64,000 nt of DNA from Paraburkholderia sp. SOS3 (GTDB taxonomy: Bacteria; Pseudomonadota; Gammaproteobacteria; Burkholderiales; Burkholderiaceae), in contig NZ_CP018812.1 in assembly GCF_001922345.1 (NCBI RefSeq), positions 1,736,001 to 1,800,000 on the forward strand. The letters run 5' to 3'. Shown piece after piece: positions 17,284 to 26,100 of this stretch. The stretch's first letter is position 1, and each line of letters starts with the position of its first letter. The translations under genes were made by a program, and so were the position numbers. Under the pieces are notes generated by a model. It did no database searches. It was given only the letters and a program-made list of their open reading frames with translations, and had not been told where the DNA came from.

Positions 17284-18078
17284 TTACGCGGCCGCTTCAA
17301 ACGGTTCGCCTTCGATGCTCGATTCGACGGCGAGCAGGTTGAGCACGACAAGGATCGCCGCGCGGTTTTCGATGCCGATTTCGATGCCGAGCTCGCCGGT
17401 GAGCCACCGGCCGATCTTCGTGTTGGAAAAGTCGATGGCGTCGGCCGTCTTTTTCATGGTGACGCCGAGCTTGACGGCGCGATAGTGATACGACGGCACG
17501 CGATGCCGCGTCGCCACGGCCGACAGGCCGCCCTTGCATTCGGAGCACCAGCCGAGGCTGCCGGCGAGCACGATGCGCTCGGGTTCGTCGAGACTCGCGA
17601 TAAACGCGCGTGCGGCGGTGCGCACGCGCTGCTCGTCGAGACCGTGTTGCAGCAGCACGCTGCCGATCGGATCGTCGAGCGCGTGTGCGCGCAGATCGAT
17701 TTCCTGCGCCATGCCTTCGCTTTCCATCGATACGTTGCGCTGATGACTCGCGCTGCGCAGACAGTCGATCAGATAACGGCGGAAGTACGCGCAGATCGCA
17801 TAGCTGTTGGACGGCGCGCTTTCCGGGCACGCATGCGACTCCATATGGCCGGGCGCGAGACGCAGCACCTTCGAATAGATGAACTGATGCACGAGTTCTT
17901 CCTTGTCCTCGCCGAGCGCATGCAGTTCGAGCGGATGATAGCTGCGCAGCGCGCGCTTCACGAGGTCGTACATCGAGACCATTTCGTCGTCCGACAGTTG
18001 CGTGCGGCGCCGCCACAGTTCGGGAAGGATTGCATCGTCGAACGTGCGTGCGAATTCGTGACTCGATACCGCGCTCAT
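17284..18078 (-). CDS. Putative sigma-70-like (ECF-type) regulatory protein
   Basis: A 264-residue soluble protein with no firm family match. Residues ~30-130 (LVHQFIYSKVLRL, then ICAYFRRYLIDCLRSASHQRN) resemble a sigma region 2 helix ending in a basic recognition segment. Residues ~165-215 (SLDEPERIVLAGSLGWC, LSAVATRHRVPSYHYRAVKLG) resemble region 4 with its helix-turn-helix. A basic C-terminal tail holds KIGRWLTGELGIEIG. A GGAGGC ribosome site precedes the ATG at 18078. It is upstream of, and co-oriented with, the GMC-hydrolase fusion (228-bp gap) and divergent from the histidine kinase. The sigma-like reading is inference from local resemblance. Confidence 0.45.
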   Translation of the reverse strand: MSAVSSHEFARTFDDAILPELWRRRTQLSDDEMVSMYDLVKRALRSYHPLELHALGEDKEELVHQFIYSKVLRLAPGHMESHACPESAPSNSYAICAYFRRYLIDCLRSASHQRNVSMESEGMAQEIDLRAHALDDPIGSVLLQHGLDEQRVRTAARAFIASLDEPERIVLAGSLGWCSECKGGLSAVATRHRVPSYHYRAVKLGVTMKKTADAIDFSNTKIGRWLTGELGIEIGIENRAAILVVLNLLAVESSIEGEPFEAAA

Positions 18079-18450
18079 GGAAGCCTCCGTCGGTTGAAGG
18101 GCAAAGAAGCGCGGTGGAGGCGGGAAGTCCGCCGGGGCCTTGGGGGCAAGCTGCTGAGCCGGTCTTCGCGTGCTTCGGAAGACCGCATGCCGCGCTGGAA
18201 TTGGTATGCAGTATGGTTTTCGCGCGGCGCATCGCCTATATGGATTAAGTGATAGCTGGAGGGTAAACCGATGGGTAAACCAGGTACGCGTGCAGGCGTA
18301 AGCGCTTGTGCGGTGCGTCATCCGCTGCGCAACCCGACACCCGACTGGAATATTGCAGCGGTAGACTCTGCGTACACGAAAAACGACCACGAAGTAACGC
18401 AGCCGTTCGCCCTTGCAAGCGCGCCTGCTTTACCTCAAGGAGACCGCACG
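18079..18450. other. Divergent control region
   Basis: This 372-bp spacer separates the sigma-like gene (minus) and the hybrid kinase (plus). The kinase frame is open across part of it (from 18271), but that stretch is not protein-like, and a CAAGGAG ribosome site marks the ATG at 18451. No clear promoter or palindrome was recognised. The short direct repeat GGGTAAACC occurs twice near 18260-18285. Confidence 0.5.
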
Positions 18451-20334
18451 ATGCGGGCCGATCCGATCCAGCGTGCCATCGACGAAGACCTCGTCCGCGT
18501 GCTTTACGCGCAGGACCCGATTGCCTTTTTCTCGCACTGGTTCTCGATTGTGATGCTGGTCGCGCTGTACTGGGCCGATATGCCGTATCCGCAGCGCTTC
18601 GCCGCGTGTTTTATCTTCTACGCGCTCGCGAACTGCGCGGGTCTCGCGCTATGGATGTGCCATCGGCGCTGGCCCGACGCACTGCGGGCGCGCGCGTGGA
18701 TCTATCTGCATGCGGTGCGCAACGCGCTGCTGTATGCGGCGCCGGGACTTGCGATCTGGTTTGCGTTTCAAAGCACGCATACGAACCTGCCGCTGCTGCA
18801 CACCGTACTGATCGTCACGCTGGCCGCAGGCGTGTTTATGTCGAACGGCTTCGACGTCGTCAATTTCTCGACGTCGATCGCATTCCTGCTGCTGCCGTCG
18901 ATCGTGCTGCACTTCGGCGTCCACACGTTCGACCGCACCATTCTGGCGATCGTCCTCGCGTTCTTCTTCTGCGCGATCAACGTCTATGCGCTGAGCTATC
19001 GCAAGCTGTTCCAGCGCGTCGTGCAGGCGCGCGTCGATCAACAGACGCTGGCCGAATCGCTGGCCGAGCAGAAGCTCGTTGCCGAAGAGGCGAGCCTCGC
19101 GAAGTCGCGGTTCTTTGCGGCCGCCAGCCACGACTTGCGCCAGCCGCTGCACGCAATCGGTCTGCTGGCGGCGTCGCTGAACGACCCGGCGGCCAACCGT
19201 GAGCAACACACGAAGACCGCTGACCATATCGTCAACAACGTCGAGGCGCTCAATCAACTGTTCAACCAGGTGCTCGACCTTGCGCGGCTCGAAAGCGGCG
19301 TGACGCAGGTGATCAAGCTGCATTTCAGGCTCTCCGAACTGTTCGACCGCGTCGGCAACCAGTACTGGCCGCAGGCCGCGGCGAAGGGGCTCGCGCTGCG
19401 TATCGCGCCAACCTCGGCCGTCGTGCACGGCGACCCTGTGCTGCTCGAGCGGATTCTCAGCAATTTGCTGTCGAACGCGGTGCGCTATACGGAAAGCGGT
19501 GCGATCTGGATGGGCTTCAGGCGCTCGGGCTGCCTTGCGGGCGGCTATATCGAGGTGCGCGATTCCGGCATCGGCGTCCCGCCCGATGAACAGGAACGCA
19601 TTTTCGAGGAGTTCTACCAGGTGGCCAATCCGCAGCGCGACGCGCGGCAAGGGCACGGTCTCGGCTTGCCGACCGTCAGACGCCTCGTCGAACTGCTCGG
19701 CGGCGAGCTGCAACTGCGCTCGCGGCCGGGGCGCGGTTCGGTGTTCCGCTTTAGCGTCGATGCGGGCGACCCGGCGCGCATCGTCGCGGGGCTCGACGAA
19801 ACGGCGAGCGGGGCGTCGGCGGCGCTCGGCCGGCATGTGCTGTGCATCGACGACGAACCGGCGATTCTCGAAGGGCTGTCGAGTCTGCTTGGGCGTTGGG
19901 GCTGCATCGTACGCGGCGCGCGCGACGAGGGGCAGGCGTTGCGTGCAATCGATGAGGGCTTCATGCCCGACGCGGTGCTGTGCGACTACCAGCTCGCGAA
20001 CCACCTGAGCGGCGCGCAGGCGCTGGCCGCCGTGCGCGACGCATTGCGCCAGCGTGGCCGCGATCAGGTCGTCACGCTGCTGATTACCGGCGATATGGCG
20101 TCCGCCGAACTGCAGGCGCTTGCGCGCGATGGCATTCCGGTACTGCACAAGCCCGTGACCGCGGCGCGGCTGCGCCGTACGCTCGAGATGCTGTGGCAGC
20201 AGCCGCAGACGCCGACGCCGATCGTCGTGGCGTTCGCGCCAAACGAGCAGGAGGGCGCGGTAGTGCCTCCTCAGGTGGCGCAGGCAATACAACAGCAGGC
20301 GATGCCGCAAGCGCTGTCAGGAAGGCGCGCGTAG
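18451..20334 (+). CDS. Hybrid sensor histidine kinase with C-terminal receiver
   Basis: A 627-residue membrane kinase. Five or six hydrophobic segments (residues ~28-190) lead into a coiled-coil linker (VDQQTLAESLAEQKLVAEEA). The HisKA box ASHDLRQPLHAIG follows with H227, then the HATPase domain (N box LLSNAVRY, G1 DSGIGVP, G2 GHGLGLPTV). A receiver begins near residue 465 (CIDDEPAI), with the phospho-acceptor D512 in CDYQL and the lysine in LHKPV. It is of the class that passes phosphate within one chain. No DNA-binding partner is adjacent, though a NarL-type regulator lies at 57048-57803. A ribosome site CAAGGAG supports the start. The signal sensed is unknown. Confidence 0.9.
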   Translation: MRADPIQRAIDEDLVRVLYAQDPIAFFSHWFSIVMLVALYWADMPYPQRFAACFIFYALANCAGLALWMCHRRWPDALRARAWIYLHAVRNALLYAAPGLAIWFAFQSTHTNLPLLHTVLIVTLAAGVFMSNGFDVVNFSTSIAFLLLPSIVLHFGVHTFDRTILAIVLAFFFCAINVYALSYRKLFQRVVQARVDQQTLAESLAEQKLVAEEASLAKSRFFAAASHDLRQPLHAIGLLAASLNDPAANREQHTKTADHIVNNVEALNQLFNQVLDLARLESGVTQVIKLHFRLSELFDRVGNQYWPQAAAKGLALRIAPTSAVVHGDPVLLERILSNLLSNAVRYTESGAIWMGFRRSGCLAGGYIEVRDSGIGVPPDEQERIFEEFYQVANPQRDARQGHGLGLPTVRRLVELLGGELQLRSRPGRGSVFRFSVDAGDPARIVAGLDETASGASAALGRHVLCIDDEPAILEGLSSLLGRWGCIVRGARDEGQALRAIDEGFMPDAVLCDYQLANHLSGAQALAAVRDALRQRGRDQVVTLLITGDMASAELQALARDGIPVLHKPVTAARLRRTLEMLWQQPQTPTPIVVAFAPNEQEGAVVPPQVAQAIQQQAMPQALSGRRA

Positions 20335-20392
20335 CGCGTTTGCCGCTCGTGTCCTGACCGGTGCAAAGCAGCGCAACCGGGTCGGTGAGCCG

Positions 20393-21322
20393 TTATGCTC
20401 GCCTCGTCGCCTGCGTCGCCTTCCTTGCACCGGGCGTCGACGCGTTGAACTCCCTTCCGGTTTGCAGAAGAAAAACTCCACCCAGTATTGCCGCCATCGC
20501 TATCAGCTCGATGCCCCGAACCGACTCATGGGCGATCAGCGATCCCATGAGTAGTGCGATGACAGGCGGAACGTAGGTCACGCTCGAAGCGGCGACTGCA
20601 CCAAGCCGGGCCACGATCGCGTAGTAAAGGATATACGCGAGGCCGGTGCCCGTCAGACCAAGCCCCAGCACGAGTCCCAAAACCGCGCGCGTATAGTCGG
20701 TGACGTGCATCATGCCGCGAAAGTCCGTGATGCAGCTGATGATGACAAGAGCGAAGCCGATCTGCCAGGTGGAGAGAACGAGCGGCGAAAGGTCGAGGTT
20801 CGACAGGAACCGCCGCGCGTAAACGAACGAGCATCCAACGCTCAGCGAGCCGGCGATCATGTAACCGACGCCTCGCGGATCGATGCCGCCGCCGTGCGCA
20901 TTCCACGGCCGGGCGATCATCAACACGCCTACGAACCCAAGGACGATGCCGCCGATCATGCGTACATTCAGGCGCTCCTCGCGCAGCAAAGCCCACGCGC
21001 ACAGAAACGAGAAGAGCGGGATTGCGCCGCTCAACATTCCCGCGACACTCGATGGCAAGAGTGCAGTTCCTTTGGCGAACGCGTAGTAATAGATCACGGT
21101 GGCAAGCAGCGACATCACGATGAAATGGTGTGCGTGGCGCAGGTGTCTCCATCTGAGCGCCCGCGTGAAGAGCGCGACCGCGAGCAGCGGCATGAAGCCG
21201 AAGAGCACGCGAAGAAACACGATCTGGCTGGCGGAGATCTCAACGCTTGCCCACTTCATGAACAGGAAATTCGTGCCCCAGACGAGGCCGAGCGCTGCGA
21301 AGGCGAGATAAGCGGGGTTCAT
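20393..21322 (-). CDS. EamA-family (DMT) exporter
   Basis: A 309-residue, ten-helix drug/metabolite transporter made of two EamA repeats. The first begins AYLAFAALGLVWGTNFLFMKW, with the classic helix-1 GxxxG-type packing. The second begins at GYMIAGSLSVGCSFVYARRF. The C-terminal helix ends VFLLQTGREF and is followed by a short basic tail. The ATG at 21322 starts the first helix directly; a 35-residue upstream extension is open but not family-like. It is divergent from a GcvA-type LysR gene 103 bp away, which probably controls it. Relatives export amino acids or metabolites; the substrate is unknown. Confidence 0.85.
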   Translation of the reverse strand: MNPAYLAFAALGLVWGTNFLFMKWASVEISASQIVFLRVLFGFMPLLAVALFTRALRWRHLRHAHHFIVMSLLATVIYYYAFAKGTALLPSSVAGMLSGAIPLFSFLCAWALLREERLNVRMIGGIVLGFVGVLMIARPWNAHGGGIDPRGVGYMIAGSLSVGCSFVYARRFLSNLDLSPLVLSTWQIGFALVIISCITDFRGMMHVTDYTRAVLGLVLGLGLTGTGLAYILYYAIVARLGAVAASSVTYVPPVIALLMGSLIAHESVRGIELIAMAAILGGVFLLQTGREFNASTPGARKATQATRRA

Positions 21323-21425
21323 AACGGCAAAATGGCGCGAGCGGATGATGAGGTCTTGATTGTCTTCGCGGCGCCGATGCGCTACAAACCATTTAATCTT
21401 TACGATGGAATAGAAAATCTGCACC

Positions 21426-22322
21426 ATGCGACGCTATCCTCCACTGAAGGCACTTCCCGCGTTCGAGGCCGCGATGCGGCGGGGCAGCTTTACGCTCGCC
21501 GCCGACGAGTTGCGCGTGACCCCCGGCGCGATCGGTCAACAAATCCAGAAACTCGAAGCGTGGCTCGGCGTGACGCTGTTCGTTCGGCAGATTCGGCAGG
21601 TGACGCCCACTTCGGAAGGTCGAGCGTACTTTGCGCAGATTCGGCCTGCTCTTGCGGAAATCGTTAGCGCGAGCCATCGTCTTCGTGAGCGCCGCAAGAA
21701 AGGTGTCCGGCTATCCATGCCGCCGAGCTTTGCCGCGAAGTGGTTTGGGCCGCGCATGGCGGATTTTCTGCAAGCGAACCCGGGAATGTCACTGAGTCTG
21801 AGCACGACCACAACGATGGTTGATTTCGAGCTGGATGGAGTCGACCTGGCCGTCAGACACTTCGACGGTAACGCCCCGCATCTCTCCGTAGAACTGCTTT
21901 GCCGCGACGAAGCTCGTGTGTACTGCCACCCTGCATATGCGAAGAAACGCAAGTTGAGGCGGCCCGACGATTTGCGGTCGGCCACACTGCTGCACAACAC
22001 GTTGCATCCGTACTGGAAGTCGTGGCTCGAGCGTTTCACTGAACTCGACGAATCTCAGATAGAGGCTATTGCCGGCCTGCAGTTCGACCAGTCATTGATG
22101 GCAATCGGAGCAGCGGTATCTGCTCAGGGCGTCGTGCTGACAAGTCCGCTGTTGGTGGAAGCGGAGCTTGCACGGGGAGAACTCGTCGATCCGTTCGACA
22201 AGGCGCTGCCACTGGCGCGTGGCTACTATCTGGTCCATCCCGACACCAGCGAACCGCAACAAGCCGTGCAATCGCTCAAGAGCTGGTTCGCCGGGCACAT
22301 GGCTATCGGAACGCCAGGCTAG
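21426..22322 (+). CDS. LysR-family regulator (GcvA-like)
   Basis: A 298-residue LysR regulator. The HTH lies in residues ~6-65 (PPLKALPAFEAAMRRGSFTLAADEL, then GAIGQQIQKLEAWLGVTLFVR). The effector domain begins near residue 90 (GVRLSMPPSFAAKWFGPRMADF) and has the GcvA-type segment DLAVRHFDG. It is divergent from the EamA exporter and shares a 103-bp spacer with it, the usual arrangement for a LysR regulator and its target. The length is normal for the family. The inducer cannot be deduced. Confidence 0.9.
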   Translation: MRRYPPLKALPAFEAAMRRGSFTLAADELRVTPGAIGQQIQKLEAWLGVTLFVRQIRQVTPTSEGRAYFAQIRPALAEIVSASHRLRERRKKGVRLSMPPSFAAKWFGPRMADFLQANPGMSLSLSTTTTMVDFELDGVDLAVRHFDGNAPHLSVELLCRDEARVYCHPAYAKKRKLRRPDDLRSATLLHNTLHPYWKSWLERFTELDESQIEAIAGLQFDQSLMAIGAAVSAQGVVLTSPLLVEAELARGELVDPFDKALPLARGYYLVHPDTSEPQQAVQSLKSWFAGHMAIGTPG

Positions 22323-22437
22323 TTCGCACTCTTGACCGCGGCCGTCGACGGACCGCGCGCGATCAGAAAGTGCCTGCCTGCACCGCACGGCGAAATATCG
22401 ATGCGACGCCGTGCGATGCCGGGCTATCGCCGGCGTG

Positions 22438-24123
22438 TCAGAACGCAGGCAAGTCGTTTACCCAGCGAATAATGTTTTTCAAATGGTCTGCCGGATCGCC
22501 GGGTATCGTGGTGGTCCACGTTTTGTCGTTCATGATCGACAGCGGCGCATAGGCAATTGCACCGACAATGACTTCAGAAATCAGACGACTTCCCAATGGG
22601 CCCAGTTTCGACGAATTGACGCCGGGGCCATTGGTCAGTTCAGCCTCCTTGAGAAAGTAGTACCACAGCGGCGTTTCGAATTGGCGACTCTCCGCCGGAA
22701 CAGCTTCGTTCTGCATGTAAAGCGCACGCGCAGATGCATCCGGTTCGATCGCTTCCGGCGCAAACGGTGTAATGCCGTAGAACGCAGCCAGCGCTTCACC
22801 CGAGCAAACGCCGACCTGCCGGCTGCGGATGAGGTTGCGATGCGGCAGGTTCCCGATGTATTTGATGTCGTCGGGAATTGCGCTTTCCGGAAGGTCGAAT
22901 ACTCGCGACGTCACCTTGCCGTCAATCCGGTTACCCAGAACCGGCTTTGCACGTGCATAAAATACCGGCCACTCGATCGTGTTCTTTTCACGCAGAGTCT
23001 GACTTCCGCGAAGGTCGTCGAATTCGTTGCCGCGCGGCCCCGTGCCGACCAGGCTGTTGTCGAACAGAACCGTGCCATCCGGATGACGGCTGTTGAGGCG
23101 GTAGCTGCGCTTGAGCTGGCTATGACCGAAGCGATAACCGATCGCGAACTCATGCGGCATGCTCACCTTGAGCTGCCCCGTGGCCAGATCGAGGACGGGT
23201 TTGTGCTTGAGCGCGCCGAAATCCGGCAGCGCCACCTGCTCGAGGACATAACGCAACGTATCCGCTTCGATGACTCTCGGCAGGTGGTCCTTCAGGATCA
23301 TCAGTTGCCAGTTGTAAATCGTCTCTTTACGAGCCTCGGCGAATGACTTTCCCTCGTCGACAAACTTGTTGTGCATGCGTTGCACGAGCAGATGGATCTG
23401 CAGAATCAGCTGGTTCTCGTCGTTGCGACTATCGCCAATGACTGCAGTGCCGTCTTCCTCGCGCGGCAGGTCCGTCATGCCGTTCGACGTAACCAGTCTG
23501 AACTTGTCTCCTTCATACAGGTCGCCCGCCGGTGAGCTCGAACTGACGCGCGTGCCATAGACGCTGTCGAGGTCGATCAAAGGCGACGCGCCGTCCACGA
23601 CGGAGTTTGCGGTGACAGGCGCTCCGGCTTTTGCCGGAGGAAGCGGGTCTTGCTGCGGCTCGAAGAGATTGACCGCGTTCATTGTCAGGTCATGGTCGAT
23701 GAACTGCCCCACGAAGGTGAATACCGCAGGGATGTCGCGGCTTTCGAACTTCGCAGGATCGCGTTTTTCTTCTGTATCGGGTGAGTAGGTGGTGCCTTCG
23801 TGCGGCAGCACGATATGAGACATCAGACTCGACGGAATCAGATAGGGAGCGTCGGGAACAAGCCGGGTAAAGAATGTTTCGGCCGTGGACTGAAGATGCG
23901 GCACCAGCGCCATCAAGGCCGACCCATGCTCGGGTGTATGCGCGGCAAGCGCATTGAGGCGAGCGGTCATCATGTCCTTATCGAGGATTGTGTACAGGCC
24001 CCCATGCTTCATCAGCGTCGTCAACGAACGGGACGTGCTGTGCGGACCGGGCCGTGATCGAATGGCGTGATTCAATGCGCGAAGGTTTGCGCGCAGCAGG
24101 GCGTCCTGATCTGTCTTGAGCAT
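22438..24123 (-). CDS. Animal-type haem peroxidase
   Basis: A 561-residue member of the peroxidase-cyclooxygenase (animal haem peroxidase) superfamily. The distal histidine H144 is in GQFIDHDLTMNAVN, where the adjacent aspartate normally binds calcium and haem. The segment SPLIDLDSVYGTR matches the family's second calcium region. The distal arginine R233 is in GDSRNDENQL. The proximal histidine H334 is in IGYRFGHSQL. No signal peptide is seen from the ATG at 24123; the open frame continues upstream to 24234 without one. Bacterial members oxidise halides or thiocyanate, or serve in defence. The gene is monocistronic. Confidence 0.88.
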   Translation of the reverse strand: MLKTDQDALLRANLRALNHAIRSRPGPHSTSRSLTTLMKHGGLYTILDKDMMTARLNALAAHTPEHGSALMALVPHLQSTAETFFTRLVPDAPYLIPSSLMSHIVLPHEGTTYSPDTEEKRDPAKFESRDIPAVFTFVGQFIDHDLTMNAVNLFEPQQDPLPPAKAGAPVTANSVVDGASPLIDLDSVYGTRVSSSSPAGDLYEGDKFRLVTSNGMTDLPREEDGTAVIGDSRNDENQLILQIHLLVQRMHNKFVDEGKSFAEARKETIYNWQLMILKDHLPRVIEADTLRYVLEQVALPDFGALKHKPVLDLATGQLKVSMPHEFAIGYRFGHSQLKRSYRLNSRHPDGTVLFDNSLVGTGPRGNEFDDLRGSQTLREKNTIEWPVFYARAKPVLGNRIDGKVTSRVFDLPESAIPDDIKYIGNLPHRNLIRSRQVGVCSGEALAAFYGITPFAPEAIEPDASARALYMQNEAVPAESRQFETPLWYYFLKEAELTNGPGVNSSKLGPLGSRLISEVIVGAIAYAPLSIMNDKTWTTTIPGDPADHLKNIIRWVNDLPAF

Positions 24124-24290
24124 TGCTGTACCTGTTTGGTGAGATTCATTGGAAGTGAGGCAGTTCGTCGGCCCACGCTGCAGGAAATCATCGAAGGCAT
24201 CGATGCTCTGCTGCAACACAGGCTCCGATTTCAAAACAGGTGAACGGCCGTCGCATTCCGTGTTGAAACTGATGCCTGATGAAGTATGAG

Positions 24291-24331
24291 ATTTGTATCG
24301 GGCGCGAAGCGGCTTCTCTATCGATACATAT
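24291..24331. repeat. Inverted ATNTGTATCG/CGATACATAT pair
   Basis: ATTTGTATCG (24291-24300) and CGATACATAT (24322-24331) face each other across 21 bases in the spacer downstream of the decayed-gene zone's left edge. The same decamer recurs as an inverted pair around a promoter at 26006-26056. These may be operator halves for a common repressor or the relic of a shared regulatory region. The rest of 24124-24430 holds no recognisable gene. Confidence 0.45.
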
Positions 24332-24444
24332 GAGTTTCCCGACGATCGTCCAACTCATTGCACACCGCGTCCGGGTTCCGCACCTTGTTTTTAGCATTCA
24401 GGCGCGCCTGAGCTGCATCAATGCCACTTATGGAGACGACGACA

Positions 24445-24650
24445 ATGACATCGAGGCAATCGCGCATGACCCGCTACGACACCGCCATGCTGCCGATCGA
24501 CCGCCAGCTCGGATTGTTCACCGGGGAGCGACGCTGATGGTCGAGATCATGGCCGGCAACGCTATCCCCAAAGCCGGCGAGGTCTATGCCGCGCTCCACA
24601 TGCCGTTCGCCACGCGCGCGGACCAGGTTGCCGCGGGGTGCGCACGATGA
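24445..24650 (+). pseudogene. Two overlapping gene fragments upstream of the GMC remnant
   Basis: Two short frames follow each other with operon-like overlaps. A 30-residue frame (24445-24537, ending LGLFTGERR) overlaps a 37-residue frame (24537-24650) by one base in TGATG. The second ends in AALHMPFATRADQVAAGCAR and overlaps the GMC start by ATGA. Such overlaps normally join full genes, and both frames are far too short to be complete. They look like the head and tail of one or two deleted upstream cistrons. I do not recognise the parent family. Confidence 0.35.
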
Positions 24651-25593
24651 GCGATCGATTCGATATTCTGATCGTCGGCGGCGGTTCGGCAGGGGCGGTG
24701 CTCGCGAACCGTTTGAGCAGCGAACCGGCGCGCCGGGTACTGCTGCTGGAAGCCGGCAACGCCTATCGTCCGAACGAGTTCCCGGCCGTGCTTTGGAATG
24801 CCGACCACGCCGCCGGCGACGCCGCGCACGACTGGGGCTATCAGGCGATTACCTTCGAAGGCGGCCGCACGATCGCGGCGCCGTGCGCGAAGGCGCTCGG
24901 CGGCTGCTCGTCGGTGAACGCCGCCGTGGCGATCCGCGCCCGTCCGGCGGATTTTGCGAAGTGGACTGCGCGCGGTCTCGCCAGCTGGACGTTCGAGGAC
25001 GTGCTGCCTTGTTTCAAGTCGATCGAAATCACGCCTGACGGCGACGACCGTTATCGGGGACGCCACGGTCCGCTGCCGGTGCGTCACCGCCGCCGCGACG
25101 AACTTACGCCCGCGCTGAACGCCTCCGTCGACGGCGCGCTCGAATGCGGCTTCGCCTATGTCGAGGACTTCAATGGTGACGATCAGGCAGGCGTGTCTCC
25201 ATACCCGCTGAACGTTATCTCGGGGCGCCGTATCAACACCGGCATCGCCTTTCTCGACGACGGTGTGCGGAAGGCGTGAAGATTGCGCGCGCCATCGGAC
25301 ACTCGCAGGCGTTTTCGGCGACAGTCGCCGAGGAACTGGCGCCAGGTGCGAAGGTGTCGAACGCCGAGCTCGAACCGGTGATCCTCGCTAGTCTCGACGG
25401 CTATGCACATCCGACGTCGACCGCGCCGATGGGCGACGACGGCGTGGTCGACAGCGAAGGCCGCGTGCACGGCGTGGGAGGGCTGATGGTGGTTGACGCG
25501 TCCATCATGCCCTGCATTCCGAGCGCGCCGACCAACCTGACGACGATGATGCTCGCCGAGCACATCGCAGCGCGTGTGTTCGCGGCGCCTTGA
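24647..25593 (+). pseudogene. GMC (choline dehydrogenase-like) oxidoreductase, internally deleted and frameshifted
   Basis: The first part (24647-25279, 210 residues) has the intact flavin motif ILIVGGGSAGAVLANRLS and GGCSSVNAAVAIRARPADF. It then reads GRRINTGIAFLDDG and stops at a TGA. A second frame (25276-25593) resumes with the C-terminal region of the same family: GYAHPTSTAPMGDD, with the catalytic-histidine region, and VVDASIMPCIPSAPTNLTTMMLAEHIA. A full-length GMC enzyme is about 530-560 residues, so roughly 200 residues of the middle (substrate-binding part) are missing, with a frame change at the junction near 25275. The gene cannot give an active enzyme. Confidence 0.8.
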
Positions 25594-25599
25594 CGTTTT

Positions 25600-25940
25600 T
25601 TGCCGCCTCGTGCACGGGGCGAAACATATGACCGATCGCGGGGAACCGCTGCTCGGCCCGCATCCGGGCCGCGCTAGCCGATCGCAAGGCGATGATCGGA
25701 TGCCCGGCCAGGTGCGAGCACGCGAGAGCCGGGTGCGATTGGCGAGAGCATGGATGAGTTGCACACACGCCGACGAGGGTATCCTCGCCAATCACTTCGC
25801 AGTTCAGAATGTCGTTCTGGCTCGCGCCCGAACATCACGGTAAAGTCGACTTCCCCTCTGTAGACGCGGCTCAACAGTTCCGGAACGATCCGTTCCGTGA
25901 ACCACCTCGCGATATTCCGATACATGTCCTTGTAGCAGCC
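25600..25940 (-). pseudogene. LysR-family regulator, frameshifted fragment
   Basis: On the minus strand one frame reads LLSRVYRGEVDFTVMFG (about 25920-25805). After a shift near 25800 a second frame continues with GEDTLVGVCATHPCSRQS and FSHLAGHPIIALR-like sequence down to about 25600. Together they match the middle of a LysR effector domain (ligand-binding lobe and crossover). The HTH and the end are missing. It lies tail to tail with the broken GMC gene, as a former regulator divergent from the following SDR genes might. Confidence 0.6.
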
Positions 25941-26005
25941 CAATACGCATGCAGGATGCGTGGCCGCGGGGCAAGGTCGTCATGCCTGCTCTTTTGTTTG
26001 CCAAT

Positions 26006-26056
26006 CGATACATATTTGGCTTGACAGAGGGCTCGTCGTAACTATGATATGTATCG
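26006..26056. promoter_or_regulatory. Inverted operator-like pair flanking a promoter
   Basis: CGATACATAT (26006-26015) and ATATGTATCG (26047-26056) form a perfect 10-bp inverted pair separated by 31 bases. The right arm overlaps the -10 element of the promoter between them, a layout typical of repressor operators. A similar decamer pair occurs at 24291-24331. Confidence 0.55.
26021..26048 (+). promoter_or_regulatory. Sigma-70-type promoter
   Basis: A consensus TTGACA at 26021-26026 and a TATGAT at 26043-26048 are spaced by 16 bases. This is the clearest housekeeping-type promoter seen in the window. Transcription would proceed rightwards through a degraded SDR fragment to the intact SDR gene at 26314. 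Confidence 0.65.
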
Positions 26057-26100
26057 AATGTTTCAGAAAGGTATTTTTCACGTTGCCGTCAGAAAGAAAC

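Noticed and set aside
24638..25593. Two separate small GMC-type genes
   Set aside because: The two frames are the N- and C-terminal parts of the same family and meet at one joint. Treating them as one deleted pseudogene is simpler.
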